Source: Leptodontidium sp. MPI-SDFR-AT-0119 (Eukaryota > Ascomycota > Leotiomycetes > Helotiales > Leptodontidiaceae). Taken from it: DNA of 64,000 nt. A program made the position numbers and the translations under genes. The notes below the pieces were generated by a model. The model searched no databases and was not told where the DNA came from. It worked only from the letters and a program-made list of their open reading frames with translations. Position 1 is the stretch's first letter, and the number at the start of each line of letters is the position of its first letter. The stretch is from positions 3,720,001-3,784,000 of the forward strand of contig JAHLEZ010000003.1 of the NCBI GenBank assembly GCA_020726505.1, given 5' to 3'. Of this stretch, positions 42,928-52,430 are shown in pieces.

Positions 42928-43536
42928 CTACTTTGACCGATCTTCTTGTAATAACCAATCATCCTTAGTGATCCGATACTCCACTTCACCTTCTTCAATC
43001 CCTGGCGGTGGAGTTGGATACACGTTATGGAACGTCCGAATATATTTCATCCCACACGATGCCATCGCTGCCCGAGAGCCCTTGTTGATGGCCATCGCGT
43101 CGCCCGATATCTGCTCCACCCCCAAGTCCTGAAAGGCATGTCGGAAAATCTCGCGCGTCCCCTCCTTCGCATACCCTCGTCCCCAGAACTTCGGCAAAAG
43201 TTTCAAGCCAAAGACGACGTTCTCGGTGTCGACTTGAGGTGGCGTGCTTGTGTCTGGTGTCTCGCCACCTGCCAGTACCCACCACCCTATGAATTCGCTA
43301 CCAACGTAACCGGCCCATGTCCCGAGACCAGAGACCGCGAGCTCGAGCAGGCAGTTGAGCCCTATTTCCGAATCACTGGCGCTCAGTGGCTTTCCATAGC
43401 CGATGTACTTCATGACGGCTGGGTCGGAATCCAACTCAAAGAGGTCTTGCTGGTTTTGTGGCGTAAGGGGGACTAGCTCGAGACGCTTAGTTCGGAGAGT
43501 TTGTTGACTCGAAGCTGGGGTAGTCTTTGAAGGCAT
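42928..43536 (-). CDS. GNAT-family N-acetyltransferase (RimJ/RimL type, Acetyltransf_3)
   Basis: Single exon of 202 residues. The start LRTKRLELVPLTPQNQQDLF matches the opening of the Acetyltransf_3 fold. DPAVMKYIGYGKP follows, then a GTWAGYVGSEFIGWWVL strand pair. The acetyl-CoA pyrophosphate loop is LPKFWGRGYAKEGTREIF (motif A, R-G-Y-A, about residues 113-130). The asparagine/serine helix is GDAMAINKGSRAAMASCGMK (about 143-162). A small loop rich in Pro/Thr (GGETPDTSTPPQV) is inserted before motif A. It uses acetyl-CoA to acetylate an unknown amine, either a protein N-terminus or a small molecule. No targeting signal is seen. Confidence 0.88.
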   Translation of the reverse strand: MPSKTTPASSQQTLRTKRLELVPLTPQNQQDLFELDSDPAVMKYIGYGKPLSASDSEIGLNCLLELAVSGLGTWAGYVGSEFIGWWVLAGGETPDTSTPPQVDTENVVFGLKLLPKFWGRGYAKEGTREIFRHAFQDLGVEQISGDAMAINKGSRAAMASCGMKYIRTFHNVYPTPPPGIEEGEVEYRITKDDWLLQEDRSK

Positions 43537-44772
43537 CGCGTAGTGTGGTTTGTTTGTGTTGTGAGGTATGTTGTATGCTGTATGTTGATTTCGTGTGTTG
43601 CTTGTAAAATCGACGTAAGTTCTCCCACATCTGACATACGTACGTTGCTCCTTATATAGTCAGTCGACTATTCTCTCTTGTCTATGCGGCAAGGGTGGAA
43701 AGATCCCTCGATCAGAAACTGCCGATCACTTGACGGTGGTCAGGATCACTGAATAGCTTCATGTCAAGTAGCCTGGGCGATGGGGTAGTCAACAGAATTC
43801 TGACACTTGGCTCTGGGAGTGAAAGTCAAAGTCCCATTCGAGCCCTGATCTCCGAGTTATTTTGCAGCGTGAATCTCGGCAGTCTACTGCTTGTCGCCGT
43901 CATATCCGCTTGGCTTTGAGTGGTACAGTACGTATCAATGCCATCTCTTCAAAATCACTCACCCGCCAGCTGGGCGAGGTTCAAGCGGCGAGGTGGAACC
44001 AAGAATTCCTGGGTGATTACCCTGGATTTCAAGAATGCAAAGATGAGATTAAGCATTGGATCTGAGCAGGAGCAGTAATTGAGGCAAACGAGATGTGTTG
44101 TATACGTCAGTTGCTACGACCACTTCTCTATATTTCTTTTCTTTGTGTCTATTATTTCACGGGTGCATTTGGGAGAACATTAGTAGTGTAGTACAATTCA
44201 TGAGGTCATGCTAATTCCTTTTCATTGCTGAACTCAACATCACGAGTCACTTGTCAAAAGCATGTCATTGACAAGCCCTCTCCAAGCCGCGTCACTCATT
44301 GCCGTAAACAAACAGTGCATCTTGGCGAGCAAGGCCTACTCGCTAGAAGCCTTGTCGCGCCAAGTCAACCAGATGCTCGGCAGCCCACCTATGTGTCGAC
44401 TTTTTACAAGCTCCCTGTTTCTTCCGCAATTGATCCCCACTGGTCAGAGATAACTTCTAGGTCGATCTTATCTAATCTTATCACATTTCTCACACGGGCG
44501 CTCGAACCGCGTTTGTTGTTCTCGACTTTCTTTTCTCTGCCCCTCTTTTTCGCCGCCACCAACAACCAAGCCAGCTCCTTTTTCCAATATGGGACCACTT
44601 AGTCTCTGGTCAGGACAGCCGATGCAGGAGTCTGTATGTGCGCATACATCCGATCGGTGTAGTTTAAGTTCTCATATGCTGCTCTCAAATTTTGGGAATT
44701 CAATCACCGGCATCCTGTCATTGTCTTTGATCTTCCACTCTGCTGGCACGATCAATCGCAATTGGAATCAAA
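43537..44772. other. Divergent intergenic region (GNAT / MFS transporter)
   Basis: Holds promoters of both genes. On the transporter side a GATA-site cluster at 44448-44483 is listed separately. The frames at 43862-44065 and 44225-44602 have no family resemblance. Confidence 0.5.
44448..44483 (-). promoter_or_regulatory. Cluster of three GATA sites upstream of the siderophore-type transporter
   Basis: AGATAA at 44448-44453 (+) and, on the minus strand, AGATAA (44473-44468) and TGATAA (44483-44478). The two minus-strand sites read ATTAGATAA and ATGTGATAA, each one base from ATCWGATAA, the extended site of the iron-responsive GATA repressors SreA/Sre1. They lie about 290-325 bp before the transporter start. 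Regulation by iron is inference. Confidence 0.5.
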
Positions 44773-46775
44773 ATGACTATCATGGACAAACTGCGAGGTC
44801 GTCAGGCAACTGATGAACCTCAATTGGCTTCGAACGACAATGGAGATATCGAAACTCAAGCTACGACAGATGCCATTACATCCGACAATAAGCATGTGGC
44901 CACTGACCTCTCTGACTACCAGACGAAGGAAGCATTGCCAAATCAGGATGCCCAACAAGGTGTTCAGAAGATGGAAGCTGTGACCTTGGCCTGGACGAAG
45001 AAGTCGCTCGCTGCCCTTTTGTGCCTGTAAGTATCTCTGAGCTTCCTCGCCCACTGTCTGCAATCTCCTGGAAACACGTTACTCACAATGAGTTCCCCAA
45101 TAGTATCTGGCTCTTATTCTTGACCAATGGAATGAGAATTTCGATTCTCTACAGTCTACTCCCATATGTCACAAGTGACTTCAAGTCGCATTCGCTCACC
45201 ACAACCATTGGAATTGTTGCAGATGCCATGTCTGCTGCGACATACATCCCTGTGGCAAAGATGCTTGATGTCTGGGGTCGAGCTGAAGGTTTCCTCGTCA
45301 TGGTTGTCTTTTCCACTTTGGGCCTCATTCTTATGGCGGTGTCCCAGAACTTGGCGACATTCTGCGCCGCACAGGTGAGTTAAATCGAACCAAATGGATA
45401 CCAACATCTTGAAGCTAATCAATAATCGCTAGGTCTTCTACTCTGTTGGGTTCTCCGGCATTATCTACATCATTTGTGTCCTCGCAGCCGACGCTACGAA
45501 TCTGCGAAACCGAGGTCTTGCCTTTGCCTTTACATCATCACCGTACATGATCACCGCATTTGCAGGATCTAAGGCCGCCGCAGGTTTCCTTAAGCATGTC
45601 AACTGGCGCTGGGGTTTTGGATGCTTCGCTATCATCCTGCCTGCTGTCACAACGCCATTGTACTTGGTGCTGAAGCTCAACCTTCGCAAGGCCATGAAGA
45701 AGGGCTTGTACGAGAAGAAGAGCAGTGGTCGAACCATCCAACAAAAGATTTGGTATTTCATCGTACAATTCGATAGTAAGTCCCTAAAAACCCAGAACAC
45801 ATTTCTTTCAATACTACGCCTGCTGACATGTCTCGACTCATAGTTCCTGGAGTTATTCTCCTTGCTGGCGGAATTACTGTTTTTCTGTTGCCCTTTACTC
45901 TCGCTTATTCTGCGCCACAAGGCTGGAAGACCCCTTATATCATCGCCATGATCATAACCGGCTTTGTGACATTGGTCGTCTTCGGTCTCTACCAAGTATA
46001 CCTGGCACCAGCTCCATTCATCAAGCAACAGTTCTTGACCGATCGTACCGTCATCGCCGCCTGCCTCATCGATATGACGTACCAGATGTCATACTACTGC
46101 TGGGCGAGTTACTTCACGTCTTTCCTCCAGGTCGTCAGCAACGTCGGCGTAGCCGAGGCTGGATACATCGGCAGCACATTCCAAATCGTCTCTGGTGTCC
46201 TGCTCTTCTTCGTCGGTTACTTGATCCGCCGTACCGGTCGCTACAGGTGGCTCTTCTACTGGGCTGTTCCTCTCTATGTCTTCTCCCTTGGGTTGATGAT
46301 CTACTTCCGCAAGCCCAACACAAAAGTCGGCTTTCTCATCATGTGCGAGGTCTTCATCTCGATTGGAGGAGCAGTTTTCATCCTATGTATGCAATTAGCC
46401 GTGCTCGCAGCTGTCGATCATCAACATGTCGCAGCTGCGTTGGCCATCCTCTTCGTCTCTGGTACCCTCGGTGGTGCAATCGGTAATGCGATTTCTGGTG
46501 CCATTTGGACGAATACCTTCGCGGGTGCTCTGGGGAGATACTTACCCGAGTCTGCCCTGCCGGACTTGATGACTATCTATGCGAGTTTGCCTGTGCAGCT
46601 AAGTTATCCTGTGGGAAGTCCAGAACGGCTGGCTATTCAGTTGGCGTATGGATATGCCCAGACTAGAATGCTGGCTGCGGGTACGGGGATTATGTGCTTG
46701 TCGTTCATCTGGATGTTCTTGTTGAGGAACTTGAATGTTTCTAAGATGTCGCAGACGATGGGTGTTGTGTTCTAG
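44773..46775 (+). CDS. MFS transporter, siderophore-iron type (ARN/SIT/MirB family)
   Basis: Four exons: 44773-45026, 45104-45374, 45433-45775 and 45844-46775, totalling 1800 nt and 599 residues. An ~80-residue hydrophilic N-terminus precedes about 14 membrane spans, the layout of fungal siderophore H+ symporters. Family-like stretches are FLTNGMRISILYSLLPYVTS, GIVADAMSAATYIPVAKMLD then VWGRAEGFLVMV (the MFS loop 2-3 motif), NWRWGFGCFAIILP, FIKQQFLTDRTVIAACLIDM, YWASYFTSFLQVV-like sequence, and LPVQLSYPVGSPERLAIQLA then YGYAQ near the extracellular C-terminal loop. It probably imports ferric siderophores at the plasma membrane. The ligand cannot be told from sequence. The GATA cluster upstream supports an iron link. 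The alternative start at 44782 would remove three residues. Confidence 0.88.
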
Positions 46776-46977
46776 ACGACTTTGAGTACTTATCCAATAG
46801 ACACTATGGAATTGAAAGGAAGAGACGTGGTGGGGAATGATGGGATGAGAAGTGAAGAGAGAAGAAAAATACAAAAGTAATGTAGAATGTTAAAAACACA
46901 CTGTCATTGAACAGAATCAGGTCGGCCATGTGTGAAAGTCTAAATTGAATTCTCTGCATCCTATGTGCAGTCTATTT

Positions 46978-48435
46978 TCATTCCCATCCAGACTTCACCG
47001 TCAGGCTAAAAGTCTCCCACCTCACTCCATCTCCGGCGTCTTTCCATGCGCTTTCCTCGGCTATCGCAACTTTACTCCACCCTCTAATCAACGAGCGCCA
47101 ATAACACGTTTCTGCTGCAGCAGACAGCAAACCCCTATCCGCTACCAACTCCCTCTGTCTCTCAGCGATCGCCTCTGCAACGCCCGGATGCGCCCTCAGC
47201 CACATCACTGTCTGTTCTAGGTCCGCCCAGTCTGGGTCTACGAAAATCACATTGGCCTGCGAAGGTTTGTACGACTGCGTCCACCTCGGATTCGGTCCTG
47301 CGCCGGTTTTCGAGTTGGCTGATGGGGAGAAGGGGAGGGTTGATGAGAAGAGCGGGCGCATTAGATGGGTGGTGTGCATCAGGTAGCTGGGTGGTGGAGT
47401 GATGATTATGGATTTACAAGCTTGGTGGAAAGGGAGTCTGCCGGAGTAGGTGATACCCTGAAACCTGATTAGCATAGATATATACATAAATTTGGGATAC
47501 GGGTACACACCTCTGTATAAATGATGTATTTGTACTTGCAAAAGTCCTCAATTCGAATCGAGTTATTTGCTCCTTTCGAGTTTGACTCCCATTCCAAACT
47601 TTCTACATCCGCCCACTCTTTCCCTTTCGTCGCTGCAAGTAGATGCGGTCTCAAAGCTGTGTTGCCAACCGAATTGAACCATGTGGTGCCCCTCCATACC
47701 ACTTTATCTATCTTCTCCTCCCACGGTGTTTCTTTCTCGACTGTCGATATCCTGGCAAGGGCTTCGTCCATGGTGCCAATGAAGGGAAGGGGCCATGACC
47801 AGAAACTGAAATGAGGCATGATCCAGTAGTTTCCGGGTATTTTTGGATCTCGTGAGAAGGACCATGAATTTTGCCGCGGGTTGTCGATGATGGAGTAGGT
47901 GAAGATCGTGTCTGGCAGGGGGGTAGGAGAAGTAGTTATTGCTCGGTGAATTTGATGTAGAACTGCATCTCGCTCCTGTAGAAACTATCAGCAGTGCAGC
48001 AACCGAAAATTCTGTTGGAATACTCACATATAGCATCTGTCGAGAAGCTCGATTGTCAGCAGACAGAATGTAAAGCTAACAAGACGCATCAGCACGTTGC
48101 CCTACCATCTTGATATCGGGTTACCGTACATGTCCATCTTTTATTCTCCCTTGAACTAGACCTTGATAATCTTGTGGCGCCTTGTCCAGTTTAAAAGGAC
48201 CCCGCGCTACGGCATCATCAATTTCCTTGGTGAGTCCTGGAAACGTAGCACTGCATTGCTCATCATTCAAAGAACGATTCTCAAGATTCTCTCTCGAAGG
48301 ATATTTCGTCACAAGCAAAGACAACAGACTCGGAACTCCCGAACCGCCTATGGAAAGCGCAAACACATTGTAAAGCACAACCGCCACGCAAACAAACAAC
48401 GCTACTCTCGCGAGCTTCTTTCGCGTGATGATCAT
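46978..48435 (-). CDS. GT90 glycosyltransferase (CAP10/CAP64-like), type II membrane protein
   Basis: Four exons: 48435-48130, 48075-48028, 47975-47511 and 47457-46978, totalling 1299 nt and 432 residues. A single N-terminal anchor (LARVALFVCVAVVLYNVFAL, about residues 8-27) follows a short basic cytosolic tail (MIITRKK), giving Golgi type II topology. The GT90 (lipopolysaccharide-modifying/CAP10) core has KDGHLYILSADNRASRQMLY, then NYWIMPHFSFWSWPLPFIG, DKVVWRGTTWFNSVGNTALR, IEDFCKYKYIIYTEGITYSG and RLPFHQACKSIIITPPPSY. This is the sugar-nucleotide-binding region of the family, which includes cryptococcal capsule and animal POGLUT enzymes. Donor and acceptor sugars are unknown. The first donor (GTACGG) was chosen over GTAACC because only it keeps frame. 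Confidence 0.87.
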
Positions 48436-49438
48436 ACTTCCCAGTCTTCGACAACAACAGACGCTTCCATCCGCCTGCCTGGGGCAAGCATGATGATATA
48501 CTGAAGAAGAAGGAAAATGAGCGCGGGGGAAGACGGCTCGATAAGCAAGATATGGGAAATTTGTCGTGAATGCGCGGGGGTGAGGCGCGTTTTGGGAGGA
48601 GTAATTTCACAGGCTAATATCCCACAAATGTGGGTGCAGCTCACTCAAGATGACACGTCTTATCTCCCTTGCCTTCCCATTTTGCGGCGCGGTACGGAGT
48701 ACTTACTGAATGGTAAGTATTGAGTTAGGAGTATCCTAGATACCGAGTAGACTTTCCCATGGTAAGCAATCTTGTGTATTGGTTTGAGAGATTGCTGTTG
48801 CGCGATCGATGTCTGAAACAAGCTTCTTATCCGCGAAGTGGAACTACCCCTGTCCGATCTCATCACATGACACAGGCCAAGCGAAATCAACAACCTTCGT
48901 CCTCATCTCGTTGCCCCCAGAACATCCAACTATCCTACCACCAAACCTGCTCTTGAAATATCTGGATTGAAACTTTGTTCATACTTGTGACTTTAACGAC
49001 CAGAACTGACGATTCACCTGAGTCAAGTCAACCACATGGAACTTCTTGGTCGCAGCATATCAACCATTCTCACTACAGTCATTGGGAAATAAAGCTTTAA
49101 ATATCTTGGGCATTAATCCGGTGTCATCTTTCCGTAGTGCAATATTTCTTAGAGATTCCGTTGAAAGGCATTACTTGTAGGCTAATCACTGCGATGCTGC
49201 TTATCACTTCTCATTTCACCATCGTCATCTCGCCCAAGTATAAAGAAATGATATTCAGTCAAACTCGTTCTGATTTGCAAAGCGCCAAAGTCTCAATTCC
49301 GCATCCCATTATCCCATTTCATTACCAAATTCCTCTTCAAGATGCCTGAAAACCAAATGTCCCAACCCAAATATGCCACTCCGTCCCAAGATTCGCCGCT
49401 CCCTCTTTCCAAATCATCCAAGTCACTCAGTGTGAGCT
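48436..49438. other. Intergenic, 1 kb
   Basis: Promoter of the GT90 gene and 3' flank of the degraded coiled-coil gene. No supported frame. Short plus-strand frames at 48759-48956 and 49137-49608 look random. Confidence 0.5.
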
Positions 49439-51380
49439 TCACTCGGCTGAGGGGCCTGCGATGTCGATTGCGAATCTGGCAAACACTTTCTTCATCCTCT
49501 CCACCTCCGCCTCTGCAGCGATCTGCTTCTGCTCACTGGTTGCCAATTTGTCCCTGGTCACGCCCAGTTCGGAAACTGCCATCTCATGGGCCTGCTCACT
49601 CGTCCTGAGCAGCAGGAGCGCTGCTTGATCAGCATCGTCGGATTCTTTCATCAATTTGTATTTGGGGCCGAATGTCTGGTTGTGCTCTTTGCAAGCTAAA
49701 ATTTTGGACTTTGCTTTCTTTAGCGCTTCCTTCGTGTCCAGATGTTTGGCAACCTCTGCGGATAGGTTCTTAGCAATCTCCCAAGTTTTTGCGTGTGCGG
49801 ATGCTAATTCTAGCTCAAGAGCTTCAATCCGAGTGTCTGAAGTCTTCCGTAACTTTTCGACCTCGAGGAGAGAAGACGTAGCAGCCTCGACCGCCTTCGA
49901 TTTCTCAGTTTCGAGCTCTGACTGGACCAATTTGAGATTCTCGAGTAGTATGTCGTACCGATCCTTCTCAAGACTGGTGATACTGGCCTCGGGATTCGGG
50001 TTGGGAGTCGGTTTTGGGGGACCGGAGGCCAATGCAGCCTTCACATCACAGATGAGGGTTGCGATGCGCTGCCGAGCGGCAGCAAGAACTCTCGACATGA
50101 ATTCGATTCTGGGCATTATCTGGGCTTTCTTCTGGTCTATCTGAAGTCCGATCCGCTGGCTTGTGGAGTCGGATACCAGGTCGAAGAGTTCGTTGATACA
50201 TACTGCAGACTTGCATTTATACATATGGCTGATATGGACGTCGCGAATTGTCTTGGTTCTGTCATGTGCTTTGTAGATCTGGGACACGGTCTGCTGCCAC
50301 CTTTCAGGGGATTTTGCTGTTCCTGATGGATGTCTGAAAAGGAAACATTTGTTTCTTTGAGGAGTTTCACCTCAGCTCAGGATCCAGGCTGATAGGTGCC
50401 AGCTCGCATTGCCAGCGCTTCACAGAAAGCACCACAGTCCCACCAAACGCGGCAAGAAGATGCAAGTCTTTGATACCTCTAAAGTACCTCACTGGAACGG
50501 TCTTCATCTTGTCGCAGAGTTCTTGAGGAGTCGTACTTTTCATGAGCGATCGGATAGTATCCATTGATCCCTCTTCCAAAGATTCCGTCCGCTACGGATG
50601 CTGGAACTAGGCCAGCTGGGATAAAGTACGAGACAACCAAATCACCAGCAGGTCCGGATCCAACTTCTTTCTTGAAAGCTTACCGCAGAAACTCAACAAA
50701 TTCCCAGTTTTGCTTACTCTCGAGATGCGAGCAGGTATTTCTTGAGGTATGATGTGCTAGGATTGCAACCTTGTATTTATAAGCAGCGTCTTCTCTAACC
50801 ATCACAAATTCTGGCAGAGAATATCAGCCACAACGCCAGACAGCGGGGGTTTTTCCAGGTATTGAAGCCGAGCTTGTATATCGAAATCGAGCAAGGACTA
50901 AATCAGATCCATTGCCCCTGTATTGGCAACATTCGCCAGAGCGATTTTGGTTCGGAGGAATTAGGTGTTGTGGGTTTCCAACTCGTACTTTGCTTGCATT
51001 AAAGCGAAATCCGGTACAGGTTCCTCTGGGTCTGCGAACGCCTGCCCGTACACGGCGAAGGATGTCGAGCTTGGGATCTGTATCCCCGTTAGCTAAATGT
51101 ATCTAAAGTACGATCCCCGGCTGTGCCTCATCAAACTTCAAATCATGGATGGATTTACGTACCAAATCAATTCCTGAAATTTCTTCTCGCAAGTACCCAA
51201 GAGTTCTTATTGGCCAAGAACAATTTTTCTTTGCGTATCGATAAAGCTAGCGTAGACCGGGTTCTTATTCCTTTCAATCTCAACAATCTGACATTGAGAC
51301 TGAATGAACCAAAACAAAGTTGAAGCTTCCAATGGCGTGAGGGTTCTTGACGCAGTAACCTAGGGGCCGCAAATATCCAT
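49439..51380 (-). pseudogene. Coiled-coil protein gene with nonsense mutations confined to its 5' half
   Basis: A continuous protein-like frame can be followed through three exons: 51380-51159, 51092-50371 and 50333-49439, with introns GTAAAT...TTTAG and GTGAAA...TTTCAG. The 5' half reads as a helical protein (SQCQIVEIERNKNPVYASFI, FAVYGQAFADPEEPVPDFAL, MDTIRSLMKSTTPQELCDKM). It is interrupted by eight stops: TAG 51362-51360, TAA 51209-51207, TAA 50963-50961, TAG 50900-50898, TGA 50804-50802, TAG 50759-50757, TAG 50609-50607 and TAG 50594-50592. Each is one C-to-T change from CAG, CAA or CGA. From the ATG at 50564 to 49439 the frame is clean for about 360 codons, ending in a long coiled coil (SITSLEKDRYDILLENLKLV, AEVERMKKVFARFAIDIAG). 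The 3' part could be expressed as a shorter protein. The family is not recognised. Confidence 0.7.
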
Positions 51381-51784
51381 ATATGTGGGTCAGGAAGTCT
51401 TCCCTAGCAGAACGAGGTGATACAGAGATACAGGCAGAGCAAAATGGCAAACCACATTCTGGCAAGTACCGAGGGGAACATTATATCCACCTAGCCTCTT
51501 CACCAACTTTGGCGATTATAGCAGTACTTGCACAAGACAAAAACGTATTAAGGGGTATTTCAAGTCCTGGAAAGAGTAATTAGTTCATCGCATCATATTC
51601 ATCACCAAAGCAGAGCTATGCCGGAAACCCCGAGCCCTCAAAAGCGCCCATGTATCCCAGTCACCCCATCTGAAACCAGCAAATTATCACTCCCCCATCC
51701 CCATCTCCGACCCCACCCACACCTTCACAAACACTCCCAACCAGTATCAACTCCAGGGTCCGTCGGCGGTTCCAAGGAAAAGAT
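51381..51784. other. Intergenic
   Basis: 404 bp between the presumed start of the degraded coiled-coil gene and the 3' end of the small zinc-binding gene. No supported feature. It is C/A-rich near 51660-51720. Confidence 0.45.
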
Positions 51785-52430
51785 TTAGGCGTCTCCCTTG
51801 AAGATATCCGGCCAGCACTTCTCCTTGGGCCACAGCTTCTGGTCGTGCGTCTCGGCGTGGACCTCGAGTTGCTTGAGGTTTGTATTGACGATCTCCTTGC
51901 GGCAGTTGGCGCACTATTTGCACCCGTTAGTCTGCTGCTCATCCATTCATCCGCATTCAACCTGCAAACACTAGGGACTCTTCACGTCCTGCCTCAGCAC
52001 TCCGAGATCACGCTCTGGCTTCCAACTTGGAGACTCCCTGAACTTGCACTTGTACTTGGGTGGGAAGGTGGCTTGGAGTATGATGTAGATTTGGGGGGTG
52101 GAAGGCTTCATGAGGTCGGTCTGGAGTTATTTACCAAACTAGTTGGCTTGGGGGCCTTGACTGGGAGACCGTTCGCCTTGACGGGGGCTCGGGTTCCTGC
52201 TGCCTCGGCCTTGCGATGTTCGCGCTGGATCTGTATTCCCATATCTCTGTCAGCGTATATCCCCAAAGTAGATTCTCCTCTGTATATTCTCTGAACAAGG
52301 TCCCTCTCTACCCAGTCCCAGTCCAGTCTCAGTCTCGCTGCCCTCACAAGGCAACACACAGACCAGCCTGCAATCACCCCACGTCACTGCGAGGAAGCAG
52401 ACATACCTTCATCTTCTTGGAAACAGGCAT
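51785..52430 (-). CDS. Small zinc-binding protein, At2g23090-like (zf-met2/DUF1909)
   Basis: Three exons: 52430-52407 (MPVSKKMK), 52230-52135 and 51913-51785, totalling 249 nt and 82 residues. The introns, 176 and 221 bp, are long for this window. Residues 9-40 are basic (IQREHRKAEAAGTRAPVKAN, then GLPVKAPKPTSL). The C-terminal zinc site is CANCRKEIVNTNLKQLEVHA followed by ETHDQKLWPKEKCWPDIF, with C-x2-C and a downstream histidine pair, as in the small eukaryotic proteins related to plant At2g23090. Cellular role is not established; homologues are small, abundant and possibly nucleic-acid-associated. Exon joins keep frame exactly, and the first exon is short but has a good context upstream. 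Confidence 0.8.

Noticed and set aside
50367..50579. Start of the coiled-coil gene at 50579
   Set aside because: The codon there is TTG, not ATG. The same frame continues upstream through C-to-T-type stops, so this is the middle of a longer, damaged gene; the first usable ATG is at 50564.
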